Shown here: piece by piece, positions 26,737 through 34,359 of the stretch
Layout of the letters: every line of letters starts with the position of its first letter
How positions within the stretch are numbered: position 1 is the first letter of the stretch
Assembly: GCF_002835665.1 (NCBI RefSeq)
Contig: NZ_PIZV01000002.1
Coordinates: 62,001 to 126,000, forward strand
DNA length: 64,000 nt
Direction: 5' to 3'
DNA from: Chryseobacterium sp. PMSZPI
GTDB taxonomy: Bacteria > Bacteroidota > Bacteroidia > Flavobacteriales > Weeksellaceae
Position numbers and translations under genes: made by a program
The notes under the pieces: generated by a model
The model's database searches: none
What the model was told of the DNA's origin: nothing
The model's input: the letters and a program-made list of their open reading frames with translations, nothing else

Positions 26737-28374
26737 CTAAATTACTGAAATGTAGTTATATAATTCGTTTGAGTTGGAGAGGTTCATTTTCTTCGAAATT
26801 CTTTCTTTTCTTTTTCTGCAGGCTTCAATTGTAATATTAAAAATAGAAGCAATTTCTTTGGTTGAAAGATTCATGTATAAATAGCAGATAAATCGAATGT
26901 CATTTAAACTAAGATCCGGGTGTTTCTCTTTAAGACCAGTTACAAATTTGCTGTTAGTCTTTTCAAAATGGATTAAAAAATTATCATGTATATCCTCTTT
27001 AATGAGTATAGATTTAAGCTGATCCAATTGGCTGGAAAGTAAATCGTTTCTTAGGATTTCCAGATTTCCTTTTAACTTTAGGATATATTCTTCAATTTTA
27101 TCATTTCTTTGAGCAACATGAATGGCGTTAGCTGCTAGTTTCCGATTTTTGTTTTCAAGTTCATTTTTTAATTTTTCTTTTTCCAAAAGAGTTTCAGTTT
27201 CTTTTTCTTTAATTTGCTTTTCAAGTAAAAGATTATCATTTTCTCTGTTTTTTAATTCCAGACTAATAATTTGTTCATTTCTTTCTGCTATAATTCTTTT
27301 TTGTTTATTTTTTAAATAAAGAATTCTAAATAGACAGCTTAGTAATCCAAGGATTAAAACGCAAAATCCAATAATATAAAATTTTAATTTCTTTTCACTT
27401 TTCAATTCTTTTTGGGTATCCTGAAATTTTAACTTTATTTCGCTATTCTGATACATTGCTTGATTTCTGATGGCATTCAGTGAATCTTTTACAATAATCA
27501 CCGAATCCTTATATTTCATTGCTTTATCATAATTTTTTGTGGTGAAGTAAAAGCTCGAATATTGGTTGTAAATATCTTTAAGATTATTATAATTCAGGTT
27601 TTCCTTTTGGGCTTGTTTTACATAAAGCAGGGAATGATCTTTTTGCTGCAGAGCCTGATATACTTTAGAGAGAACAAGAAGTGCCGCAATTTTATTATCA
27701 TTATTCTCAGGAACAGTTAATTTATCTATTAATGGAGAAACAATGAAAAGTGCTTTATTGTAATCTTTTCTTTGAAGATAATTTTGAGCTTCACTAATGC
27801 TAACCTCCATCAATGTCCTTTTGTCATTTTTCACTATTGCCATTGTTTTTGAAATAGCCACATATTCTAAAGCTTGGTTGAGGCGGTTAGTCTTATTGTA
27901 TAAATTGGCTAAATTATTAGCATAAATAGCAATTCCCAGAGTATCTTTACTAGCAATGGCCAGATCATAAGCTCTCTTTTGATGCTTTTCGGATTCATTA
28001 TATTTTCCCTGTTCATAATAGACAAGAGCTATATTATTCAAAATTGTTTTTTCCTTGTCCTTACCCAGATGTTTTAATGCGATAGAATAAGCAATAAGGT
28101 AATAATCCAATGCTTGACTATAATCAGTCATTTGATAATAATTAAGACCAATACAATTGATGGCTATATATTGTTGATTATACCATTTATTTTGTTCTGA
28201 AATACTTTTAACTTCTTCAAATATTTCCATTGAAAGCGTATGGTCTTTTTTATATAATGCATTTACTCCTTTTTCAATCAGGGTATTACAATATTCAATG
28301 GTATTTTCTTTTTGAGCAATAATATTACTTAAAGGAGTAATCAATAAGAATAAAGATATAAAGTGTCTCATCAT
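26737..28374 (-). CDS. TPR, transmembrane, coiled-coil and LuxR-HTH regulator
   Basis: A 545-residue membrane-bound regulator. From MMRHFISLFLLITPLSNIIAQ it has a signal sequence, then periplasmic tetratricopeptide repeats (about 25-290; YYQMTDYSQALDYYLIAYSIA, YYEQGKYNESEKHQKRAYDLA), one transmembrane helix (about 328-350, FYIIGFCVLILGLLSCLF), a cytosolic coiled coil and a C-terminal LuxR-type helix-turn-helix (about 490-540: LSTKEIASIFNITIEACRKRKERISKKM). This layout is common in Bacteroidota as a one-component sensor: TPRs sense a periplasmic partner and the HTH binds DNA. An in-frame start 72 bases upstream would add a tail without signal character, so 28374 is chosen. It heads the leftward T9SS cargo cluster. 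Confidence 0.88.
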   Translation of the reverse strand: MMRHFISLFLLITPLSNIIAQKENTIEYCNTLIEKGVNALYKKDHTLSMEIFEEVKSISEQNKWYNQQYIAINCIGLNYYQMTDYSQALDYYLIAYSIALKHLGKDKEKTILNNIALVYYEQGKYNESEKHQKRAYDLAIASKDTLGIAIYANNLANLYNKTNRLNQALEYVAISKTMAIVKNDKRTLMEVSISEAQNYLQRKDYNKALFIVSPLIDKLTVPENNDNKIAALLVLSKVYQALQQKDHSLLYVKQAQKENLNYNNLKDIYNQYSSFYFTTKNYDKAMKYKDSVIIVKDSLNAIRNQAMYQNSEIKLKFQDTQKELKSEKKLKFYIIGFCVLILGLLSCLFRILYLKNKQKRIIAERNEQIISLELKNRENDNLLLEKQIKEKETETLLEKEKLKNELENKNRKLAANAIHVAQRNDKIEEYILKLKGNLEILRNDLLSSQLDQLKSILIKEDIHDNFLIHFEKTNSKFVTGLKEKHPDLSLNDIRFICYLYMNLSTKEIASIFNITIEACRKRKERISKKMNLSNSNELYNYISVI

Positions 28375-28478
28375 GGAACATTTTTTTGTTTTGACTTTCA
28401 GATATTTAAAGAATTGATTACTTGCGAGAAAGACAAATAGGGACAAAAATTTATAAATAAAAGTAAAACTACATTTTT

Positions 28479-28537
28479 AATGAAATTATAATGGGTTGAA
28501 AATTAATAAAATATAGGATGAAGTACATTTGAAGTAT
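28479..28537 (-). repeat. Copy 2 of an upstream element with tandem ACTTCA
   Basis: Minus strand begins ATACTTCAAATGTACTTCAT, 18 of 20 bases as in the copy at 24047-24108. It lies about 105-165 bases upstream of the TPR-LuxR gene. The copies could be operators or remnants of a duplicated sequence. Confidence 0.55.
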
Positions 28538-28686
28538 CTGGTAATTTTATTTTTTTTCTTAATATTGGCTTGTATTTCACTTAAATAGGATTTTTCGCCT
28601 AATTGCATGCGTTCATCGCAATTGCTTGTTAAGTTTTTTAATGTTTGTAAAGACAAATTCATGATTCGAAATGTACAAATCAAAAA

Positions 28687-28807
28687 GGATCAGTCCCAAA
28701 AGTTGTGGACTAAGCAAAAAGTTTGATTAATCTAAAGAGGAAAAATGGGATCAGGTGCAAAACTTGAGGACTTAGGTAAAAAATTAGTTAATCTGAAGAA
28801 AAAAAAT
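28687..28807 (+). repeat. Two degenerate 60-base tandem repeats, possible IS-end fossil
   Basis: Units 28687-28746 and 28748-28807 both start GGATCAG and match at about 46 of 60 positions by hand alignment. The block CAGTCCCAAAAGTTGTGGACT resembles the terminal repeats of some IS3-like elements (CCCAAAAAGTT..GGAC). No transposase is nearby, so the IS link is an inference. Confidence 0.5.
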
Positions 28808-29210
28808 GAATTATCTTTTTACTCCTCTAAGCTTTATATTGAAATTTAATTTCAACGCAAAGATAAGATTCAATTCATTATTGATAAGAGAGCTAAGAAA
28901 GCGACAAAAGTTGCTGATGAAGCGATGTAGATATGCGTATGCTTAGAAAGAATCAATACAATTGATTCAGCCTTTGCTTCCTAAAATACAACCCCGGATA
29001 ATAGAAATCCTTTGCGTTACATTTTAAAATTAAACAGATCTAAATATTCTTAGCCTCACAACTTTTGCTCTTGTTCCATCAAAAAGAATTTTTACCTAAA
29101 CCATTAACTATTAAAATTGATGAAAAAAGCTTTGACAGTTTTAGAACAAGCAGAGGAAATGCAAACATTGCCGTACTAAAAAATGAAATATTTTGAATTT
29201 GAAAATAAAA

Positions 29211-29247
29211 AAACCGCAATACGTTTACAGATAGCGTATTGCGGTTT
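29211..29247 (-). terminator. Intrinsic terminator of fabI
   Basis: Perfect 13-bp stem AAACCGCAATACG / CGTATTGCGGTTT with an 11-base loop, followed by TTTTATTTTC on the minus strand. Confidence 0.87.
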
Positions 29248-29290
29248 CAAATGAAGACCTCTTAAAGGTTTTCGATTTTTTTATCTAAAA

Positions 29291-30103
29291 TTAGTTTTCA
29301 GAATCATATTTGCTGATCACTTTCTGAGTAACTCCTGAACTGCTGAAGCCTCCATCGTGGAAAAGGTTTTGCATGGTTACCTTTTTAGTAAGATCAGAGA
29401 ATAGAGTAACACAATAGTTGGCACAGTCAAGAGCTGTAGCATTTCCTAGAGGAGACATATCTTCAGCATATCCAAGGAACCCTCCGAAGCCTTTTACACC
29501 ACTACCTGCCGTAGTAGGTGTAGGTGATTGAGAAACGGTGTTAACACGCACTTTTCTTTCACCCCAATAGTTTCCGAAAGTTCTTGCGATACTTTCAAGA
29601 TAAGCTTTGTTATCAGACATATCGTTATAATCAGGGAAAGTTCTTTGTGCTGCAATGTATGTCAAAGCAAGGATGCTTCCCCATTCATTCATACAGTCTT
29701 TTTCCCAAGCCACACGCATTACTTTATGGAAAGATACAGCAGAAACGTCCCATCCTTTTTCCAACCAGTCGTAGTTCATATCTGTATAATGTTTTCCTTT
29801 TCTTACATTTACAGACATTCCTATAGAGTGAAGAATAAAATCTATTTTACCAAATTTGGCTACAGCGGCATCAAAAAGCTTTTCAAGATCTTCTATAGAT
29901 GTAGCATCAGCACCTATTACTTCAGAACCAGTTTTTTCAGCTAAAGCATTCAATTCTCCCATTCTCATTGCGATAGGAGCATTAGATAAGATAAACTCTG
30001 CACCTTCTTCATGACATCTTTCAGCAACTTTCCATGCGATAGATTGTTCATTAAGGGCTCCAAAAATAATTCCCTTTTTGCCTTTAAGTAAACCGTATGA
30101 CAT
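29291..30103 (-). CDS. fabI: Enoyl-[acyl-carrier-protein] reductase FabI
   Basis: A 270-residue cytosolic enzyme that reduces trans-2-enoyl-ACP with NADH in the last step of fatty-acid elongation. It is a divergent short-chain dehydrogenase: cofactor motif GIIFGALNEQSIAWKVA, SIGMSVN, and the catalytic set TYIAAQRTFPDYNDMSDNK, whose Tyr, Tyr and Lys match Tyr146, Tyr156 and Lys163 of E. coli FabI. The C-terminal FHDGGFSS is also typical. The length is as expected. A -7 promoter element lies 25 bases upstream and a clean terminator follows, so it is monocistronic. Triclosan targets this family. Confidence 0.97.
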   Translation of the reverse strand: MSYGLLKGKKGIIFGALNEQSIAWKVAERCHEEGAEFILSNAPIAMRMGELNALAEKTGSEVIGADATSIEDLEKLFDAAVAKFGKIDFILHSIGMSVNVRKGKHYTDMNYDWLEKGWDVSAVSFHKVMRVAWEKDCMNEWGSILALTYIAAQRTFPDYNDMSDNKAYLESIARTFGNYWGERKVRVNTVSQSPTPTTAGSGVKGFGGFLGYAEDMSPLGNATALDCANYCVTLFSDLTKKVTMQNLFHDGGFSSSGVTQKVISKYDSEN

Positions 30104-30127
30104 AATTTTTTAATGTTTATTGAAATA

Positions 30128-30135
30128 CAAATGTA
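30128..30135 (-). promoter_or_regulatory. -7 promoter element of fabI
   Basis: Minus strand TACATTTG, a perfect TAnnTTTG. Nineteen bases further up the -33 position reads TATG instead of TTTG, so the match is partial. Confidence 0.6.
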
Positions 30136-30160
30136 GCAATAATTGTGGTTATGACATAAT

Positions 30161-30195
30161 AAAAATGGAGCCTTATCAATTTAAGACTCCATTTT
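30161..30195 (-). terminator. Terminator of the small charged protein gene
   Basis: Arms AAAATGGAGCCTTA (30162-30175) and TAAGACTCCATTTT (30182-30195) pair with one wobble. On the minus strand the hairpin ends in TTTTT. Confidence 0.8.
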
Positions 30196-30222
30196 CTTGA
30201 AAATATTTATATGACTGAAATT

Positions 30223-30522
30223 TTAATTGGTTTTCTTGTTCCATTCCGCTTTTACATCTTCAGCGGCATCTTTAGTTTTTTCCCAGGCTTCATCAGCTTT
30301 ATCTTTGATATCATCCCAGGCATCGGACATATTAGCTTTTACCCTGCTGAGCCAGTCTTCCTGATTAGCTTCCTGATCATTACCTCTTTTTTCATTAATA
30401 TAATCTTTAGCTCTGTCGGCCAATTCATTGATTTTCCATTTTGCCTTATCCGCTGCATTCTGTAAAGAATTTTCTACATTGTTTACTGCATTTTCTGCTT
30501 TGTTGTACTCTGAATTGTTCAT
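30223..30522 (-). CDS. Small, highly charged helical protein of unknown function
   Basis: A 99-residue protein starting MNNSEYNKAEN. It is almost entirely helix-forming and charged (Lys, Glu, Asp, Asn, Ala), with tryptophans spaced along the chain (DWLSRVK, DAWDDIK, EAWEKTK, AEWNKKT). The pattern recalls YtxH/CsbD or late-embryogenesis-like stress proteins, but I cannot place it in a family. No signal or membrane segment. An in-frame upstream extension to 30567 reads MVIVYLLLHQPNF, unlike the rest, and is rejected. It lies leftward between fabI and tag with its own terminator. A role in stress or envelope protection would be a guess. Confidence 0.75.
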   Translation of the reverse strand: MNNSEYNKAENAVNNVENSLQNAADKAKWKINELADRAKDYINEKRGNDQEANQEDWLSRVKANMSDAWDDIKDKADEAWEKTKDAAEDVKAEWNKKTN

Positions 30523-30659
30523 ACTATTAAAATTTGGTTGATGTAGTAGTAAATAAACAATAACCATTCCTAAAATGAAGTGTTATTGTTAAACTTTTCA
30601 TAATATTTTGTTGTATTTTTCTAAATCAATATAACTTTATCCTAATAAATAATAATCAT

Positions 30660-31217
30660 ATGGAAAAAATTCGTTGTGGCTGGTGTGAAAAAGATGATCT
30701 CTATAGAAAATATCACGATGAAGAGTGGGGGAAACCTATATATGACGATGAGACTATTTTTGAATTTTTAATTCTTGAAAGTTTTCAGGCAGGACTAAGC
30801 TGGTATACTATTCTTGCCAAAAGGGAGAACTTCAGGAAAGCTTTTGATCATTTTGATTATAAAAAAATTGCAGGATATTCTGATCAGAAAATTGAGGAAC
30901 TTATCAATAATGCTGGGATCATCAGGAACAGGCTTAAAATTTTGGCTACTATTACTAATGCAAAGAAATTTGTTGAAATTCAGAAAGAATTCGGAAGCTT
31001 CTCCAACTATATCTGGGGCTTTATTAATGGTAAGCCAATAGACAATAAACCAAAAGCTTTATCAGATGTTCCGGCAACCACGGAAATTTCAGATCTTATT
31101 TCTAAAGATTTGAAAAAAAGAGGTTTCAAATTTATGGGTTCCACTGTTATTTATGCTCATATGCAGGCAACGGGAATGGTAAATGATCATCTTGAAAGTT
31201 GTTTCATCAGAAAGTGA
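30660..31217 (+). CDS. tag: DNA-3-methyladenine glycosylase I
   Basis: A 185-residue cytosolic base-excision repair enzyme that removes 3-methyladenine from alkylated DNA. The zinc-binding ligands of the Tag family are all present: Cys6 in RCGWC, His19 in YRKYHDEEWG, and His177 and Cys181 in NDHLESCF, with the family spacing. The catalytic region ESFQAGLSWYTILAKREN and the helix-hairpin-helix part (IIRNRLKILATITNA) are intact, as is GFKFMGSTVIYAHMQATGMVNDH. Length matches (E. coli Tag has 187 residues). A TATTTTTC element (30614-30621) is one base off the -7 consensus and could be its promoter. It appears monocistronic. Confidence 0.96.
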   Translation: MEKIRCGWCEKDDLYRKYHDEEWGKPIYDDETIFEFLILESFQAGLSWYTILAKRENFRKAFDHFDYKKIAGYSDQKIEELINNAGIIRNRLKILATITNAKKFVEIQKEFGSFSNYIWGFINGKPIDNKPKALSDVPATTEISDLISKDLKKRGFKFMGSTVIYAHMQATGMVNDHLESCFIRK

Positions 31218-31421
31218 TGTATTGGTTTTTATTCAATTTTTAGTGATGTTTTTTGATAATAATGTAAGTGGTTTTTATGCTTGTTGAATTCTGGATGTTG
31301 GTCATTGCTGATGATTACTTTGTTTGCTAATGTTTTGGTTTTTAGTTGTTTTTCATTTGTTGGTGAATAGGTTTTGTTTTAATCACTGAAGAGTGTTTTT
31401 ATTTATGAAATTTATAATAAA

Positions 31422-31452
31422 ATTGCTTATTTATTAAAAATTTGTATATTTG
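31422..31452 (+). promoter_or_regulatory. Full-consensus promoter of the YadA-head-like gene
   Basis: ATTG (31422-31425), exactly 19 bases, then TATATTTG (31445-31452), a perfect -7 element. The leader that follows has a 6-bp inverted repeat (CACCTC 31453-31458 with GAGGTG 31468-31473) abutting the ATG at 31474, near the expected start of transcription. Confidence 0.78.
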
Positions 31453-31473
31453 CACCTCCAAAAAACAGAGGTG

Positions 31474-32754
31474 ATGCAAACAAAATATAAATTTCAATTC
31501 AGTCTTTTATTTTTAGTCTTTACTATTCTCTTGTACGGACAAGTAGGGATTGGTGTTTCTAGTCCGGATCGCTCAGCGATGTTGCATATTGAGGCAAAAG
31601 ATAAAGGAGTACTTCTTCCAAGTGTGGCTTTAAAATCATTAACAGATAATGTAACCGTATTATCTCCGGCAGATGGACTTATCGTATGGAATAATGGAAA
31701 CGGAAGTTTAACAGAAACAGGATTATATTATTGGTATAGTGCTAAATGGAACAGGCTTTCTACCGGTGCAGGAGGTAGCATTAACAAGGATACTGATGGA
31801 ACAGGATGGAATACAACAGGAACTAATAGCGGAAACTATGGAGGAGCGAATACAAACCTGTCATTAGGGACAAAGACCAGAGATGATTTAATTTTTAAAG
31901 TAAATTCTGCCACCGCAGGAAGACTTGGTGTTGATAACTCGGTGAGTTTTGGGCTTGGAGCCGATGCAGGACAAAATGGAATTGCTATTGGAAGTTCTAG
32001 TTCTGCCTTTCAGGGAATATCGATCGGGAGTGCCGCTTCTGTTTCAGCTAATGATGGACTGGCAATCGGTAATAAATCTACTGCCGGCGCATTTAAATCA
32101 ACAGCCATCGGATATAATGCACAAACGACAAAAAACGAATCTACAGCGATTGGAAATAATGCTTCTGCAGGAGGATTTCAGTCTATAGCAGTAGGATATA
32201 ATGCTAAAACAAACACAAACAGTGAAACAGCTTTAGGATATAATACCGTTACCAATAGAGAAAATTCTACTGCCTTAGGGGCAGGAGCTAATGCTTTGGG
32301 ACAATATTCTACAGCAATAGGATATGGAGCAACAACCTCACAAGCCAATGCCATTGTGCTGGGGAACAATAATGCGAATGTCGGCATTGGTACGGGGGCT
32401 CCAAATACTTCTGCAAAATTAGATGTTAGCGGACAATTTAAAATGGGTGAAAAGGGGAGTGTACAGAAAAATCAAATCAGTTTTGAAGTATGGCCTGGGG
32501 TGTCTATCGGTAATTTACCTCCTGGAAAATCTGTAACATTGGATATTGCTATCCCGTCATCTTCACAGCCAGGTTCTACAAGAGCCGTTGTTGTGGTTTC
32601 TCCGGCAGGAGATTTTGCAGGCAATTCTTCATTTTCCATTTCCAATCCAAGAATGACGTCTACCTCAAGTATTACGATTAATCTTACGAATATTTCAGGG
32701 AGCACAAATAGCTTGAATTCCGGACATTTTTATGTAATGATTAATGAATTTTAA
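31474..32754 (+). CDS. Exported protein with YadA-like head repeats
   Basis: A 426-residue exported protein. Signal is residues 1-23 (KFQFSLLFLVFTILLYGQ). After it comes VGIGVSSPDRSAMLHIEAKDKGVLLPS, a start common to flavobacterial surface proteins. Residues about 155-305 contain about ten 14-residue repeats of the form x-A-I-G-x-x-A-x-(T/S)-x-x-x-x-S (STAIGYNAQTTKNE, STAIGNNASAGGFQ, STALGAGANALGQY), the left-handed beta-roll of YadA heads. There is no YadA membrane anchor, no coiled-coil stalk and no recognisable T9SS tail. The last 100 residues form a separate beta-rich domain ending GHFYVMINEF that I cannot name. The frame extends upstream to a TTG at 31450 that overlaps the promoter, so ATG 31474 is the start. 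Confidence 0.87.
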   Translation: MQTKYKFQFSLLFLVFTILLYGQVGIGVSSPDRSAMLHIEAKDKGVLLPSVALKSLTDNVTVLSPADGLIVWNNGNGSLTETGLYYWYSAKWNRLSTGAGGSINKDTDGTGWNTTGTNSGNYGGANTNLSLGTKTRDDLIFKVNSATAGRLGVDNSVSFGLGADAGQNGIAIGSSSSAFQGISIGSAASVSANDGLAIGNKSTAGAFKSTAIGYNAQTTKNESTAIGNNASAGGFQSIAVGYNAKTNTNSETALGYNTVTNRENSTALGAGANALGQYSTAIGYGATTSQANAIVLGNNNANVGIGTGAPNTSAKLDVSGQFKMGEKGSVQKNQISFEVWPGVSIGNLPPGKSVTLDIAIPSSSQPGSTRAVVVVSPAGDFAGNSSFSISNPRMTSTSSITINLTNISGSTNSLNSGHFYVMINEF

Positions 32755-32791
32755 ATAGGATAATAAGTTTTATTATAGTTGATATGGTGTT

Positions 32792-32826
32792 AAGGGCTTC
32801 CAATTTGGAAGTCCTTTTGTTTTTCC
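32792..32826 (+). terminator. Intrinsic terminator of the YadA-head-like gene
   Basis: An 11-bp stem AAGGGCTTCCA / TGGAAGTCCTT (one G-T wobble) with an ATT loop and a T-rich tail TTTTGTTTTT. Confidence 0.88.
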
Positions 32827-33169
32827 TGGTTACACAAAAACTTAATGAATTAACGAGTTTTAATCGTAAAAGTTGTTTAAACTTTATAAACCACAGAGGC
32901 TTTTATTTTAAAACACTTTAGTTCACTTAAGTAAGTTTGTTTAAAACGATTTCGTAGAAAAGTTCACATCACATGAAAATCAAAGATTTTCACAAAGCTT
33001 AAGTGGCCTTATTATGCATAGGATTTGGCTCTAAAAAACTTAAGTGGTGAAGCCTTTGTTGTTAAAAATAATCAATATAAAAGTTTAAATAGCTTCGTAT
33101 TTTAAAAATATTTTAAACAAAAATATTGTGCACAAAATAATTTGAGTATTTTTAACATTCAAAAAATTG
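32827..33169. repeat. Intergenic repeat block with AAGCTTAAGTG and AACTTAAGTG boxes
   Basis: Holds AAAGCTTAAGTGGCCTT (32994-33010) and, 22 bases on, AAAAAACTTAAGTGGTGAAG with CCTTTGTTGT (33033-33062). The same ordered pair occurs at 37463-37542 and, more decayed, at about 43640-43700. No gene seen. Confidence 0.6.
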
Positions 33170-33598
33170 ATGATGGATCTATCAGAACACTTATGTTTTA
33201 AAATGTATGCCTTTTCAAGATATATGACAGCGTTATATAAACCTTATTTGGATGAAATTTCATTAACTTATCCTCAATATCTGGTGATGGTTGTTTTATG
33301 GGAAAACGATGCAGTAAGTATTGGGAAAATTGGAGAACAGCTCCATCTGGACAACGGAACCCTTACTCCTTTGTTGAAAAGGATGGAAAAAAACGGACTT
33401 CTCAGCAGAACCAGAAGTAATAAGGATGAAAGAATAGTATTGATTACCTTAACTGAAAAAGGGAAATCTCTTAAAAGTAAAACTCAACATATACCGGAAG
33501 AAGTGCAGAAATGTATTCATATCAATAGGGATACGAAAGCCCAACTTATGAAAATTTTTGATGAAATGGTATTAAATCAACCCCAAATTCAAAGATGA
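33170..33598 (+). CDS. MarR family regulator, OhrR-like peroxide sensor
   Basis: A 142-residue DNA-binding protein. The winged helix is clear: LTYPQYLVMVVLWENDAVSIGKIGEQLHLDNGTLTPLLKRMEKNGLLSRTRSNKDERIVLITLTEKG. Cys9 lies in LCFKMYAFSR, the position of the peroxide-reactive cysteine in OhrR proteins (LCFALYAASR in others), so it is likely to sense organic hydroperoxides by cysteine oxidation. No ohr gene is next to it; its stop overlaps the start of a nucleotide-sugar-epimerase-like gene by 4 bases, so the two are translated together. Met1 could be either of two neighbouring ATGs (33170, 33173); a TTG just before is rejected. Confidence 0.9.
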   Translation: MMDLSEHLCFKMYAFSRYMTALYKPYLDEISLTYPQYLVMVVLWENDAVSIGKIGEQLHLDNGTLTPLLKRMEKNGLLSRTRSNKDERIVLITLTEKGKSLKSKTQHIPEEVQKCIHINRDTKAQLMKIFDEMVLNQPQIQR

Positions 33599-34359
33599 AA
33601 AAGATCGGAATAATAGGATATGGATGGCTGGGAGCCAGGATTGAGGCTTCATTGCACAATACATATACTTTTAGTGTTACTACAACTACCCAGGATAAAG
33701 CGGATGAATTGAAGAACCGGGGAATTAACCCAAGAGTTGCAAGCTTTATGGATTATCAATTGGCTAGTCCATTATTGCCGTGGGATGAAATTAAAACACT
33801 TGATGTGATCATTATTACTATTCCTGTTTCAGAAAAAAGCTGTTGTGTAAGCTCTTTGTACAATAGAATCCAAAACTTATCGTCATTTATCGGAGACTTT
33901 GAGGGCCAAATATTTTTAATGAGTTCCACAGGGGTTTATCCAAATACTGAAAAAGAGTTTATAGAAGAAGATATCGCTGTTAATAGTATCTCTGGGGAAA
34001 GAATGATCAGAAACAAATACCCGCAGGTTAATATTTTGCGATTAGGAGGATTAATGGGGGATAACAGGCTTCTAAAAAATTATAATATAAGTAATTTGGA
34101 TCATGCGGTTAACCATGTTCATTATGCAGATATCGCTGGTATTATCTCAAAAATGATTGAAAGGAAATTGGAATCGAAAACATACAATGTGACAGCACCT
34201 GCTCATCCAACAAAAAGTCAGGTGATTAATGCTCAGAAAAATATAAATGATACAGGAGAGGTAATGGAAGTAAAAGGTAAGAAAGTTTTGTCTTCGAAAC
34301 TCATTTCAGAGTTGGAATATGTTTTTCAATATCCTGATCCACGTTTTTTTCACTTGTAA
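33595..34359 (+). CDS. NAD(P)-binding epimerase/dehydratase-like protein (YeeZ type)
   Basis: A 254-residue cytosolic Rossmann protein. GIIGYGWLGARI at the N terminus is the dinucleotide-binding glycine motif; DVIIITIPVSEK and FLMSSTGVYPNTE follow as in extended short-chain dehydrogenases of the YeeZ group, with ILRLGGLMGDNR and HVHYADIAGIISKMIE later. The Tyr-x-x-x-Lys pair of active epimerases is not seen in its usual place (SGERMIRNKYP instead), so catalytic activity is doubtful. It overlaps the upstream OhrR-like regulator by ATGA, so translation is probably coupled. A link to peroxide response is only contextual. Confidence 0.8.
   Translation: MKKIGIIGYGWLGARIEASLHNTYTFSVTTTTQDKADELKNRGINPRVASFMDYQLASPLLPWDEIKTLDVIIITIPVSEKSCCVSSLYNRIQNLSSFIGDFEGQIFLMSSTGVYPNTEKEFIEEDIAVNSISGERMIRNKYPQVNILRLGGLMGDNRLLKNYNISNLDHAVNHVHYADIAGIISKMIERKLESKTYNVTAPAHPTKSQVINAQKNINDTGEVMEVKGKKVLSSKLISELEYVFQYPDPRFFHL

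Larger units (their letters stand above)
28375..29210. other. Gene-poor scar between the LuxR regulator and fabI
   Basis: About 840 bases with no intact gene. It contains copy 2 of the ACTTCA element (28479-28537), a pair of 60-base degenerate direct repeats (28687-28807), a short palindrome GAATCAAT-ACA-ATTGATTC (28950-28968) and a 50-codon open frame without a start (29044-29196, EKSFDSFRTSRGNANIAVLK) that looks like debris of a gene. A leftward 65-codon frame at 28486-28683 overlaps the repeat and has no family I recognise. Confidence 0.5.

Noticed and set aside
28486-28683. Leftward 65-codon frame in the scar region
   Set aside because: No family, overlaps the ACTTCA element, and no promoter. 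Kept only as a remark because part of it resembles a peptide from the other copy.
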